NCBI GenBank assembly: GCA_946480715.1
Contig: CAMLKK010000013.1
Span: 1-64,000 of the forward strand
Direction of reading: 5' to 3'
Length of the DNA: 64,000 nt
Source of the DNA: an uncultured Bacteriovorax sp.
GTDB lineage: Bacteria; Bdellovibrionota; Bacteriovoracia; Bacteriovoracales; Bacteriovoracaceae
Numbering within the stretch: position 1 is the first letter of the stretch; every line of letters begins with the position of its first letter. Under the pieces are notes generated by a model. That model did not search any database. It was not told the origin of the DNA and saw only the letters and a program-made list of their open reading frames with translations. Shown in pieces: positions 33,211 through 42,008 of the stretch. The position numbers were made by a program, and so were the translations under genes.

Positions 33211-33957
33211 ATGAAAAATATTCTAGTGCTTTCTTTGTTAGTTCTTACTGTCGGTTGCAGCTTATCGAAGCAAGATGAAGCAGCAGTGAGACCAGATGAT
33301 TTGGAATTTGCAGTTGATACGCTGGATGAACAACCAGCAATGTCGATGGATACATTCGCCGTTCAGCCTGAAAAGATTGCTGAAACTTCGATACCAGATG
33401 AATATCAAGCACCACCAGTTGAGGAAGCACCAATGGTTGCACCAGAAGAACCAAAGTTCTCTGAGTTTACTGCGCCTGCCGAATCTCCAATGAAACATGA
33501 GCCAATGGAACCAGCTCCGCACGTTGAGCCGGTTGTTATGGCCAGAACAACAGCAACTGCAAATGAAGTTGAATTGTCAGCTGACTATGAACACTATGAA
33601 GTTCAAAGAGGCGACACACTTATGATGGTAGCTTTTAAAATTTATGGTGATTACCGTAAATGGAAAGAACTTAAAGCATGGAACCAGGAAACATTAAAAA
33701 CAAAAATGGGACCAGGTACAAAATTAAAATACTATGTACCATCACAGAAATTTGGTTGGGAACCTTCAGGAATGCCATACCTGGTTAAAACAGGTGATAC
33801 ACTCCAAATCATTTCTATGGATAAATACGGAACAACGAGAAAGTGGAAATCAATCTACGAGAATAACCGTCCACTTATTCGCAATCCTAATTTAATTTTT
33901 GCTGGCTTCACGCTGTATTATCAGCCGAAGCGTGATCTTGCTTCTCAGCCAAGATAG
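33211..33957 (+). CDS. Lipoprotein with two LysM domains
   Basis: 248 residues with signal and lipobox LTVGC, then an acidic, Pro/Glu-rich spacer of about 100 residues, then two LysM repeats: YEVQRGDTLMMVAFKIYGDYRKW (about 130-175) and YLVKTGDTLQIISMDKYGTTRKW (about 190-240). LysM binds the glycan of peptidoglycan, so the protein can tether a membrane to the wall across the periplasm. AGGA lies 8 nt before the ATG. A terminator follows. Confidence 0.9.
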   Translation: MKNILVLSLLVLTVGCSLSKQDEAAVRPDDLEFAVDTLDEQPAMSMDTFAVQPEKIAETSIPDEYQAPPVEEAPMVAPEEPKFSEFTAPAESPMKHEPMEPAPHVEPVVMARTTATANEVELSADYEHYEVQRGDTLMMVAFKIYGDYRKWKELKAWNQETLKTKMGPGTKLKYYVPSQKFGWEPSGMPYLVKTGDTLQIISMDKYGTTRKWKSIYENNRPLIRNPNLIFAGFTLYYQPKRDLASQPR

Positions 33958-33989
33958 ACTATAATTAAACGCTAATAGGTTTACCGAAT

Positions 33990-34016
33990 AGGGCCCTTGA
34001 TGGGCCCTTTTTTTTT
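33990..34016 (+). terminator. Intrinsic terminator abutting the next start codon
   Basis: AGGGCCC and GGGCCCT form the stem around TTGAT, followed by nine T. The T-run ends at 34016, one base before the ATG of the next gene. Confidence 0.88.
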
Positions 34017-34787
34017 ATGAAAAAATACTTCGTTTTATTAATTTGCATCTTGATCACATCGTCTTGTGCCCTCAACAAGTCTTCTCCTCTTGAGACGACA
34101 GATTTAGGTGCGATGGAAAAAGAAGATTACGTTGATCATCTGGCTTCAGTGGGCAAGACATATCTTTCAAGTGAAGATGTACAGACAATAAAGCTCAGCA
34201 ATGAGACTGTAGATTTTTTAGAATCAATTTACGAACGCATTATCTCTAATAATCAAATTCTTCTAACAGAGACAAGCAAGCCTACATTCGTCTTTATTAA
34301 ACACAAATCTCCTTTTCTATTTTCTCTCCCTAAAGGACAATTCTTTTTCTCAACGGCATTAATTGAACGTTATTTAAAAAGTGAAGCTCTCTTTATCGCA
34401 GCCTTTGCGGGGGAAGTTCTGAAGAGCTCTCGTTATATTTATGAGAAGAGAGTGCTTATTCCACTTGGTTACACAACCACAGAAAAAATGATTCAGCTGA
34501 CAAGATTGAAACCTGAAACTCGTTACCAAATCAACGAGTGGGTGTATTACATGCTGAAGCGGTCTGGTTACGATGCATCTGCATATCTCAACTGGATTCA
34601 AGTCCAAAACAGAAACACGCTCGACTTCTCCCTCTACCTTGGGGATGCCCTGGGTATTTCCAAAGAAGAGCATTTATTCAAAAACTTTATGGCCAAGCAG
34701 GGGATCAACGCTGTTGAAAGAAGAGTCAACGAAGCGAACTCTTCAAAAGGCTTTTATAAACTCATTAACAATATCGTGAGCAAATGA
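34017..34787 (+). CDS. Lipoprotein resembling M48 peptidases but lacking HExxH
   Basis: 256 residues with a lipoprotein signal ending TSSC (about Cys17). The middle section, FLFSLPKGQFFFSTALIERYLKSEALFIAAFAGEVLKSSR, follows the M48 (BepA/LoiP) order in which a 'FALPGG.IFV..GLL' strand leads to a HEIGH zinc helix. Here the helix reads FAGEVLKSS, so both metal-binding histidines are absent and it should be inactive. The ATG begins immediately after a terminator T-run, with no ribosome site. It overlaps the AmgK-like gene (ATGATGA). Confidence 0.72.
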   Translation: MKKYFVLLICILITSSCALNKSSPLETTDLGAMEKEDYVDHLASVGKTYLSSEDVQTIKLSNETVDFLESIYERIISNNQILLTETSKPTFVFIKHKSPFLFSLPKGQFFFSTALIERYLKSEALFIAAFAGEVLKSSRYIYEKRVLIPLGYTTTEKMIQLTRLKPETRYQINEWVYYMLKRSGYDASAYLNWIQVQNRNTLDFSLYLGDALGISKEEHLFKNFMAKQGINAVERRVNEANSSKGFYKLINNIVSK

Positions 34788-35821
34788 TGAAACCAGAACA
34801 ATCAGAAAGAATTCTTGTAGAAGAACTTTTTAAAAAATCTATCAACAAAGGTCTAATTAAAAACGAGACCATTGAAAACGTTGAAAAATTAACAGGGGAT
34901 GCTTCAACAAGAAAGTATTATCGCATTTGGACTGATGTGCAATCATATGTTGTTTGTCTGGACAATCCTCTGGATGACGAAGCAGAAGAACCAAACTTCT
35001 TGAAGTTACAACGTGTGCTACATAATGAAAAAGTACGTGTTCCATTAATTTTTGATCGTGAACTCTCGACTGGTTACATATTGGAAGAAGATCTTGGTGA
35101 CATCACTTATTTAAAAGATATTGCTCTCATTGATAAAACTGAAAATGAATATAACTATTATAAAAGTGCTATCGATCTTATGGCGAGTATTCATTCAATC
35201 GATACGAAAAAATATAAGGGTGAGACATTCACCGCCCTTGCGTTCGATACTGAAAAACTTTACGCAGAGATGGAGTTTACAAAGAAGTATTTTCTTCAGA
35301 AGTATTTAGCTGTAAATGTTGAATCACCCGAGGTTGTTCAGCTTTATAAAAAGTTGAAAAGTATGTGTGAAACTCTCTCCAATGAGCCACGAACTTTAGT
35401 TCACCGCGATTATCACTCACGCAATTTAATGATTAAAGATGGAAAACAAATCGTTATCGATTTTCAAGATGCGAGAATGGGAACTCCTCTTTATGATCTC
35501 GTCTCTCTTTTAGAAGATTGCTATTACCAACTTACGAATGAAAACAAAGAAAAACTCATCAGTTATTATTTTGAAACGTACTTCAAAAAATTTGATTCTA
35601 AAAAATCATTTGCCGAGTTTAAGAGAGTCTATGATTTTATGGCGATTCAAAGAGTCTTCAAAGCGATCGGAAGTTTCGCTTACATTTACGCTGATAGAAA
35701 AGACCTTCGTTATATAAAATACATTGGTTATGCTTTTGAAAAAGTTCGCGGTTTCATGTTTGCACACGACGAATTTAAAGAAGAGCGAAAAATTTTAGCG
35801 AGTATTTACTATGCAAATTGA
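34784..35821 (+). CDS. amgK: Anomeric MurNAc/GlcNAc kinase (AmgK-like)
   Basis: 345 residues with an aminoglycoside-phosphotransferase fold: LTGDASTRKYYRI (nucleotide loop), VHRDYHSRNLMI with the catalytic Asp, and VIDFQDARMGTPLYDLVSLLEDCYY for Mg2+ binding. These match AmgK, which phosphorylates MurNAc/GlcNAc at C1 to bypass de novo UDP-MurNAc synthesis. The overlap by 11 bp with a MurU-like nucleotidyltransferase is the usual AmgK-MurU pairing. Substrate identity is inferred from pairing and motif. Confidence 0.85.
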   Translation: MMKPEQSERILVEELFKKSINKGLIKNETIENVEKLTGDASTRKYYRIWTDVQSYVVCLDNPLDDEAEEPNFLKLQRVLHNEKVRVPLIFDRELSTGYILEEDLGDITYLKDIALIDKTENEYNYYKSAIDLMASIHSIDTKKYKGETFTALAFDTEKLYAEMEFTKKYFLQKYLAVNVESPEVVQLYKKLKSMCETLSNEPRTLVHRDYHSRNLMIKDGKQIVIDFQDARMGTPLYDLVSLLEDCYYQLTNENKEKLISYYFETYFKKFDSKKSFAEFKRVYDFMAIQRVFKAIGSFAYIYADRKDLRYIKYIGYAFEKVRGFMFAHDEFKEERKILASIYYAN

Positions 35822-36692
35822 TCACGCACTTATCCTTTGCGCCGGAATGGGAACGCGCATGGGAGATCTTGGAAAGAAATTACCTAAGGCCTTATGGCCT
35901 ATATATTTTAAAAGTCTTTTAGAGCTACAAATCGACTATTGTCATGCTTTAGGAATCAATCGCATTTTCATCAATACGCATTTTCTTGGTGATGAAATTG
36001 AAAAGTTCATCAATTCAGATGCCAAGTTTAAAGATGTTGTCCTATTGCCAGAAGACCCACTATTGGATTCAGGTGGAGCAATTCATAACATGGCTTCACG
36101 TGGTGATGTTAACTACATGGGGAATCTGCTGATTGTGAATGCAGATCAGTTTTTACTTTTTGATAAAAGTTATTTTGATCGCGCACTGAAAGAGTTATGC
36201 AATTCAAGAGCTGTGCTGTTTGGAATTAGGGCCGATCGTGATTCACATTATAATGAAACCGTTCTTGAAAATGATCTCCTCACAGAAATCAGAAAACCAA
36301 CGGGCGAGAGTAACTTCATTACTTACTCGGGACTAGGACTCTTAAAATTAGATAACCTGAATCCCGTTCCAGGTGTAACAAAATTCTTTCAGACAGTGGC
36401 AAATTTTAAGAAGGAGCCGATACGCTTTATTACGGCCGATGAATACGAATACTGGGATTTTGGGACAGCAGATATTTACTACGAGAATATCGGCAAGCTC
36501 GCACAAATGATCACTGATAAATATGGTTCTAAAAGCAGGATCATCAAATTTCTTGAACAACATGGAGCTTTGACTGGCGATAAATCATCTTTTTACAATG
36601 AAGATAAAAAGGCGATCGATTTAGAAGCAAAGGGTAACTTCAGTGAAAAGGCCATTGCTGGTTGGGGAATTGTTCAGAAAGTTGATGTCTAA
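35811..36692 (+). CDS. murU: MurNAc-1-phosphate uridylyltransferase-like protein (MurU)
   Basis: 293 residues with the nucleotidyltransferase start ALILCAGMGTRMGDLGKKLPKALWPI, then LLIVNADQF for the metal-binding Asp and a late EYWDFGTADIYYEN. Paired with AmgK it would make UDP-MurNAc from salvaged sugar. It is longer than typical MurU (about 220-230 residues); the final 60 residues are an extra C-terminal extension. It converges on the ferredoxin gene with a 4-bp overlap. A mannose- or glucose-1-phosphate role is a less likely alternative. Confidence 0.82.
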   Translation: MQIDHALILCAGMGTRMGDLGKKLPKALWPIYFKSLLELQIDYCHALGINRIFINTHFLGDEIEKFINSDAKFKDVVLLPEDPLLDSGGAIHNMASRGDVNYMGNLLIVNADQFLLFDKSYFDRALKELCNSRAVLFGIRADRDSHYNETVLENDLLTEIRKPTGESNFITYSGLGLLKLDNLNPVPGVTKFFQTVANFKKEPIRFITADEYEYWDFGTADIYYENIGKLAQMITDKYGSKSRIIKFLEQHGALTGDKSSFYNEDKKAIDLEAKGNFSEKAIAGWGIVQKVDV

Positions 36693-36892
36693 AAGATTTT
36701 CTTCTTAGCTTCTTCTGTAACCATTTTTATACAATCAACCGGGCAAACTTCTACGCAGGCACTGCAAAGTGTGCATGACCACGTCTCGACAATGTAGAGA
36801 TTTCCATTTTTAAGAATGGCGTTTTCTGGACAAATTAAGTTGCAATTGTCGCAAGAAATACAAAGTGAAGTAATTTCTAAATGTGGTACCAT
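36689..36892 (-). CDS. Small 2[4Fe-4S] ferredoxin
   Basis: 67 residues with two cluster-binding repeats, CISCDNCNLICP and CTLCSACVEVCPVDC. It is a soluble electron carrier of the clostridial/NuoI type. No ribosome site precedes the ATG, so the transcript may be leaderless or the start may lie elsewhere. The 3' end overlaps MurU by 4 bp on the opposite strand. Redox partner unknown. Confidence 0.92.
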   Translation of the reverse strand: MVPHLEITSLCISCDNCNLICPENAILKNGNLYIVETWSCTLCSACVEVCPVDCIKMVTEEAKKKIF

Positions 36893-36954
36893 TGAATAAA
36901 GTTTAACAAGTTTTGGCCTTCACCGCATGCTGGATACATTTTTCCCGGGATACT

Positions 36955-37659
36955 ATGAAGATTATTAAAAGAAATTTTGAACACCGAAACGTAATCATCT
37001 TCCTGATTTTTTCAGTGTTTTATCTTCAAGCTGTCTATTCACTTTCTAAACGTGTGAGTATCTTTGGCGTTGAATCGCTTAAAGCTCTAGCAAATGAAAA
37101 CTGGTTTATACTCGCTATTGTCGCCCTAACAATATTTAGTATTGTTAAAGTTAAAAAATATTCAGACAAATTACTACTGGCCGCGCTTATCTTGATCTCC
37201 GGGAAAAACTTCATTATGTTGTCCGGAAGTTTCAACAAGCTTGTACTTGCTCTTAACTTTATCTATCTTATTTTCGCTTTTTATTTTTTTATTACCTGGG
37301 AATTATTGGTTAATAAGGCATCATTCAATCCACTGTTCTCAAGACATGATTTAGAAAAAGAAGCTCGCTTTAAAATAAAGGCGGTTCTTAAGGGATCAGT
37401 TGATCAGGAAATTGAAGGACTGATAACCAATATCGATGAACAAAGCTGCTTCATTTATATTCCTCAACATGAAAAAAAATTAAGTGCCAAAGGGGAATTT
37501 GAGCTCACAGCTATCTATGAGGGTGTCGCTTTTACCCAGCCAGCGCTCATTGTAAGCCGTTATGATCAAGGTTACGGGCTTCAGCTCCTAAAACCTAATA
37601 AGGGACCTTCCTGGTCGGATTTATACAAAGTTTGCCTCGAGCGCGGACTTTTTGTTTAG
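36955..37659 (+). CDS. Membrane protein with C-terminal PilZ-like domain
   Basis: 234 residues starting at ATG 36955: about four hydrophobic helices (residues 10-125), then a soluble domain from about 140 (ARFKIKAVLKGSVDQEIEGLITNIDEQSCFIYI) with the barrel-like layout and 'NIS..GCFI' signature position of PilZ c-di-GMP receptors. The canonical RxxxR is only partly there (EARFKIKA), so binding is uncertain. A longer reading upstream lacks a ribosome site. Confidence 0.68.
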   Translation: MKIIKRNFEHRNVIIFLIFSVFYLQAVYSLSKRVSIFGVESLKALANENWFILAIVALTIFSIVKVKKYSDKLLLAALILISGKNFIMLSGSFNKLVLALNFIYLIFAFYFFITWELLVNKASFNPLFSRHDLEKEARFKIKAVLKGSVDQEIEGLITNIDEQSCFIYIPQHEKKLSAKGEFELTAIYEGVAFTQPALIVSRYDQGYGLQLLKPNKGPSWSDLYKVCLERGLFV

Positions 37660-37696
37660 ACTTTATTTTTTCTGATTGCCGACCGATAAGATCGGC

Positions 37697-38194
37697 ATGA
37701 ATGAAGACGATACACTATTATCAAAACTAATTGCCGAAACTTACACAGAGTCGACTGAGAAAGATCAACCGAACAGCTTTGTTGATTTAAGAAATTATTT
37801 CGAAAAGCGTTTGAATGAAGTTGATTACAACTCACTCACTGATTATCTCGGACAAAATTCCATTGATTGGGTTTTGCTGGAGTATCGCACGGACAGTAAA
37901 TGTTATCGCCTGATCATGAAAGGATCAATGATGGATTTTCCGTCAAATTGGTCGATCTTCAAAGAAATTAAATCTCAAGACATCATTTACGTTGATCAAT
38001 CTCTCGATCAAGATTTTCTTCTCGATGTGTTTGCAGAGTTAAATGGCAAACATGGAAACATTGCGCTCGTTAAAGATGAGCAGACAATGAAGATGGTTTT
38101 TTTACCTGTAGAAGCTTCGAAAGAACATTTGCAGTGGATGAGAAACTATTTTGAGAAGAAGAACCAAGAAATCATCGAAAAAAGCGCGGCCTAG
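37697..38194 (+). CDS. Cytoplasmic protein of unknown function
   Basis: 165 residues without signal peptide or helices through the membrane. It is acidic, with a central alpha/beta region (DWVLLEYRTDSKCYRLIMKGS) and a C-terminal helix. No family recognised. The ATG at 37697 is preceded directly by a small hairpin (37683-37695) instead of a ribosome site; a TTG at 37676 would read through that hairpin and is the alternative start. Its stop codon lies within the downstream terminator stem. Confidence 0.7.
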   Translation: MNEDDTLLSKLIAETYTESTEKDQPNSFVDLRNYFEKRLNEVDYNSLTDYLGQNSIDWVLLEYRTDSKCYRLIMKGSMMDFPSNWSIFKEIKSQDIIYVDQSLDQDFLLDVFAELNGKHGNIALVKDEQTMKMVFLPVEASKEHLQWMRNYFEKKNQEIIEKSAA

Positions 38195-38207
38195 TTTTCA
38201 CTAGGCC
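38188..38207. terminator. Intrinsic terminator shared by convergent genes
   Basis: GGCCTAGT pairs with ACTAGGCC around TTTC. Reading the minus strand the stem is followed, after GCGC, by a run of T, so it mainly ends the TIM-barrel gene; the plus-strand T-tract is weaker. Confidence 0.75.
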
Positions 38208-38220
38208 GATCTTATTTTAA

Positions 38221-39057
38221 TTAAAGTGCCATGTAGAAATCTTTCATCATCTTTGCATCTTTTTCAAGATTTGGGCTGTTGCAGATTACGTATCCGCGAC
38301 AGTCAAAAGTTTTAAGTGCACGAAGAAGATCACGCCAGTTAAAATCAGATTCTTCAAGGTTAAGGTGTTTTAAATCACCTTTAGAGTTTGAGCTGATACC
38401 TGAAAGGTGAATGTGCATGTTCTGAAGAGCACCAACATCCAATTCTTCTTTAAGTTTTGAAAGTACAGTACAGAATTCTTCATACGTGTTGTACTCGTTA
38501 GTACGAGCATACAAGTGAGAAAAATCCATACAAGGTGAACATGAAGAAACTGATTTTGTTAAATCGATAAGTTCTTCTAGTGAACCGAACTGAGAAGTTT
38601 TACCTGTTAGCTCTGGACGAAGTTCAATCTGGATATCAAGACGGTTAAGTCTTTCTTCAATCACGTTAAGTGATTTTTGAACAAGATCAAAAACATCATA
38701 AGGAGAATCTTTCATGTAGAAAGCAGCGTGGAAAGTCATAGATTCAGCACCACATAGATCAGAGATCTTTGCTGTTTGAATAATTCTTTCAACAGATGAA
38801 TCGATTTTATCTTGTTCGCGAGCGTTCAAGTTAATGTAGTAAGGACCATGTGATGTAAGTGGAATTCCTAATTCATAAGAAACTTTACGTAGACCAGAAG
38901 AAACTTCTTCTTTCATACGAACGCCATGAGCGAACTCAAGTTGCATACAATCAAGACCTAAAGCATGAACTTGCTTCACGCCATCAATAGGATTATTTTT
39001 CTTAGGTGTAGAATTTGGTACTCCAGCAGTACCGAAAAGAAGACGATCGAATTTCAT
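38221..39057 (-). CDS. Endonuclease IV-family TIM-barrel protein
   Basis: 278 residues from ATG 39057 (GGGAG 7 nt upstream). Metal-site landmarks of the Nfo family appear in order: TSHGPYYINL, SMTFHAAFY, IELRPELTGK, CMDFSHLYA, then MHIHLSG. Endonuclease IV opens DNA at abasic sites; related TIM barrels include sugar epimerases. The spacing of His, Glu and Asp supports endonuclease IV. An earlier ATG at 39087 has no ribosome site. Confidence 0.83.
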   Translation of the reverse strand: MKFDRLLFGTAGVPNSTPKKNNPIDGVKQVHALGLDCMQLEFAHGVRMKEEVSSGLRKVSYELGIPLTSHGPYYINLNAREQDKIDSSVERIIQTAKISDLCGAESMTFHAAFYMKDSPYDVFDLVQKSLNVIEERLNRLDIQIELRPELTGKTSQFGSLEELIDLTKSVSSCSPCMDFSHLYARTNEYNTYEEFCTVLSKLKEELDVGALQNMHIHLSGISSNSKGDLKHLNLEESDFNWRDLLRALKTFDCRGYVICNSPNLEKDAKMMKDFYMAL

Positions 39058-39229
39058 ATTACGCTCCCCAAAAATGACGAAAACCACACATTGTTATCAC
39101 AGATTTAAAAAATACGAGAGCCGCACCGACGAAAACTGTTTAGTTTCCATGGTTTATGGGCCCACACCCCTTTTCTCGTTCGTTCAAAATCTAAGCAACT
39201 GACTTATAGCTCTCGACCGGATTTTTGTC

Positions 39230-39235
39230 TATAAT
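39230..39235 (+). promoter_or_regulatory. Consensus -10 element TATAAT
   Basis: A perfect TATAAT lies 41 bp before the preferred start at 39277; no good -35 is present at 16-18 bp. Transcription near 39242 would exclude the upstream ATG at 39238 and favour the later start. Confidence 0.45.
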
Positions 39236-39276
39236 TTATGAATGCCATTGTAATAATGACAGTCATGACAGGATTC

Positions 39277-40089
39277 ATGGAGGATTCTATCAGTCGATTT
39301 AAGTACCTTTTATTTATTAATATTCTTTTTCTACTCACCTTCGCACTCTTAGGTCTTCTTTTTAATTTGATCTATGGATTCTGGGTCGGATTAATTGTGG
39401 CCCTTGCGATTCTTATTTTTTTCGCGAAGTTTGGTGAGAAGATAGTTCTTATTTTCGCTCGCGCTCGATATGTGACAGATGATGAAAACCTTATCAACCA
39501 AGTGAAAAATTTCTGCAGTCATTTGAATATGCCAGAAGTGAAAATGTATTGGTCTAATGTCTACGTGAATAATCTTTATTTCACGAATTCGTATCTTGGC
39601 GAGCCGGCCCTCATTATAGGTAAGAACATTTATAAAACATATTCACGCAACGAACTCAATAGTCTCATTCACGCTTCACTTCTTAGAATCAAATCGGGTG
39701 AAGCAGAAAACAGAACAATGACGACTCTGATCTTCTTCACGCTTTATTCTCCGGTCTATCTCGTACAAAGAGTTCTTCCCAAGCGTTTCCAAAATGCCAT
39801 GCGATTCTTTTTTTATCCAGCGTTTGTCTTAAAATCGATGATGTATGAGCGTGAAAAAGAGCTTTTTGATTTTGATGAACGAGTAGGGAAAATGTCAGGC
39901 TTAAAAAAAGATTATGTCTCAGCTCTTTTTAAGATTGCTCACATGGATGCGGTCAATGAACTAAGCATTGGTGCCTTGATGTTGGGTGAACTATCACACG
40001 CTAAAAATTATACGCATGACCCATTATCAGATCTTATGGTCAGCAATGTGAGCATCAAAGATAGAATTAAGAATCTTAACGTTAAATGA
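39277..40089 (+). CDS. Membrane protein resembling HtpX-type M48 but lacking HExxH
   Basis: 270 residues from ATG 39277 (ACAGGA just upstream). Two N-terminal hydrophobic helices (about 10-50) are followed by an HtpX/M48-like segment: a VTDDENLINQVKNFCSHLNMPEVKMYW region and GEPALIIGKNIYKTYSRNELNSLIHASLLRIKSG. The second half aligns with 'I.gkgLl..l..eEL.avlaHElgHi', but the zinc motif reads HASLL, so Glu and the second His are missing. Two later hydrophobic helices follow. It overlaps the CHASE2 kinase gene by 4 bp (ATGA). It is probably a non-catalytic sensor or scaffold. Confidence 0.7.
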   Translation: MEDSISRFKYLLFINILFLLTFALLGLLFNLIYGFWVGLIVALAILIFFAKFGEKIVLIFARARYVTDDENLINQVKNFCSHLNMPEVKMYWSNVYVNNLYFTNSYLGEPALIIGKNIYKTYSRNELNSLIHASLLRIKSGEAENRTMTTLIFFTLYSPVYLVQRVLPKRFQNAMRFFFYPAFVLKSMMYEREKELFDFDERVGKMSGLKKDYVSALFKIAHMDAVNELSIGALMLGELSHAKNYTHDPLSDLMVSNVSIKDRIKNLNVK

Positions 40090-41972
40090 GAGTATTCATG
40101 TTTCTAAAAAAATTCAAAATAGATTTGTCTGAATACTATCCGTTGCTGTTTACTCTGATTTTTGTCGCGATTCTTTTCCAATATCCATTAGCTTCTTTCG
40201 AATCCATTTTTTACGATGCTAAAGTTAAATGGGATTTTGGAATTAATCCTTCTAAGGATATTGTTATTGTTACGCTTGATGAAGAGAGTGATGACTATCT
40301 GGGGGATTCATATCCTTACACGTACGCCACACATTCGCGTTTTTTAGAAAAGCTTGTTGGATCAAAACCAAAGATTATTAATTATTTTGTCCGAATGCCT
40401 GAAGTTTCTGATGAAAAAGATGCTTACTTTCTGGAATTTAAAGATCGTTTATCGAAGTTTACCGAAACAAATGGAAAGATAAGTTTTGGGACTGAGATAG
40501 ATGAAGTGAAAGGCGAAGAGCTTCCACCGCTTCCGCTTCGGGATTTTGATTATGCTCTTGCCCAGCTCAATATCGATAACAATATTTTTGCAAAAGATGA
40601 TGTTATTAGAAGGGCGATCTTCAACGTTTCGGGTGAAGAAAGTCTCCATCTCTTAACCGCTAATCAATATCGAGTTTTAAGTGGTAAAAATGCGCTAAAT
40701 GTACCGGATGTTATGGGTGCATATTACAATGATGAAGCGGATGCAAACTTTGTTATGTTCCGCTATCCTGGATCTCCGGTTTACAGCGAATTTAAATATA
40801 AAACGATCCCTTTTCACCGCGTTTTAGTGGGAAATTATAATCCTGAAATATTTAAAGATAAGATTGTACTAGTTGGGCCTAACTACATTTCTCAAAGTGA
40901 TAACTTTTTCTTAACTCCATTCAATCAAGAAGAGTACAAAGCTCCAAAACTTGTGGTTCATGCAACGATCATCGATGCGCTTATGCAGAACAAGACGATT
41001 AAAATGCTTCCGCGAATTGTCTCAAATGTTCTTGCCTTCCTTGTTGCGATTCTACTCTCGATAATAATTTCAAAACTTAAACCAAAAGATGGTTTGATCA
41101 TTACTCTTTTAGTACTTCTATCAATTTTGATAATGTCTTATCTGCTTTTTGTGCTGATGGGATTTTGGCTATATACAGCTCACTTGGTTGTCACCGTATT
41201 TGTTGTTTACTATATCTGGATTCCATTCCGCGCGATCGGTGAATATCAGAGACGATTTAAATTCCAGGAAGAAGCAAAACTCTTAAAGAAAGTAGAGAAG
41301 TTGAAACAAAACTTCCTTTCGTTAATGTCTCACGATTTAAAAACTCCAGTTGCGAAAATTGCAGGTGTTGCTGATAACCTCTATCACCAAAACCCAAATA
41401 ATCACGAGATCAGAGAAAAATCACAACTCATTATCGATTCAACGAAAGAACTCAATCGCTTTATATCGAGTATTCTCGATATGACTAAAATTGAATCGAG
41501 CAACTTTGCTCTGAATAAAGTTTCAAAGGATGTAAATTCGTTAGTTGAAAGTGTTATCAAAGATCTGCATTTCAGTGCGAACCAAAAGCAAGTTCGCATC
41601 GTGAAAGAACTGGCCCCACTTTATCCAATCGAAATAGACGTTACATTAATCACGCGAGTGATTTCTAATCTTGTGGAAAACGCCATTAAATATTCCGGAG
41701 AAGGATCAATTGTTGAAATCAAGACCTGGGATGATGAAAAATGGGTCTATGTCCAAATCACCGATAATGGCGTGGGCATCCCGCCAGAAGAACTTTCAAA
41801 TATTTTTGAGAAATTTTATCGGATAAAGAATGATGCTAATCACTCTATAAAAGGGACAGGTCTTGGCCTTTATCTCGTTAAGTACTTCGTAGAATTGCAC
41901 GGTGGAACCATCAGTGTTGAGTCGGAAAGAGGGAAAGAAACGAAATTTTTAGTTAAATTAGTTAATCAGTAG
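40086..41972 (+). CDS. CHASE2 sensor histidine kinase
   Basis: 628 residues: N-terminal helix, periplasmic CHASE2 domain (about 35-300), three transmembrane helices (about 310-375), a coiled-coil linker, HisKA with MSHDLKTP (His416), and HATPase with NLVENAIKYS, DNGVGIP and GTGLGLYLVKYF. It has no receiver domain. The 4-bp overlap with the M48-like gene and the NtrC-type regulator 36 bp downstream suggest one operon. An internal ATG at 40098 is an alternative start. Confidence 0.93.
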   Translation: MRVFMFLKKFKIDLSEYYPLLFTLIFVAILFQYPLASFESIFYDAKVKWDFGINPSKDIVIVTLDEESDDYLGDSYPYTYATHSRFLEKLVGSKPKIINYFVRMPEVSDEKDAYFLEFKDRLSKFTETNGKISFGTEIDEVKGEELPPLPLRDFDYALAQLNIDNNIFAKDDVIRRAIFNVSGEESLHLLTANQYRVLSGKNALNVPDVMGAYYNDEADANFVMFRYPGSPVYSEFKYKTIPFHRVLVGNYNPEIFKDKIVLVGPNYISQSDNFFLTPFNQEEYKAPKLVVHATIIDALMQNKTIKMLPRIVSNVLAFLVAILLSIIISKLKPKDGLIITLLVLLSILIMSYLLFVLMGFWLYTAHLVVTVFVVYYIWIPFRAIGEYQRRFKFQEEAKLLKKVEKLKQNFLSLMSHDLKTPVAKIAGVADNLYHQNPNNHEIREKSQLIIDSTKELNRFISSILDMTKIESSNFALNKVSKDVNSLVESVIKDLHFSANQKQVRIVKELAPLYPIEIDVTLITRVISNLVENAIKYSGEGSIVEIKTWDDEKWVYVQITDNGVGIPPEELSNIFEKFYRIKNDANHSIKGTGLGLYLVKYFVELHGGTISVESERGKETKFLVKLVNQ

Positions 41973-42008
41973 TAAAATAGGGTCAGGAAGTATTTCCAGG
42001 AGATAGAT

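Noticed and set aside
39238..39276. The upstream ATG at 39238 as start of the HtpX-like protein.
   Set aside because: It lies 2 nt after a TATAAT and has no ribosome site; ATG 39277 has AGGA before it.
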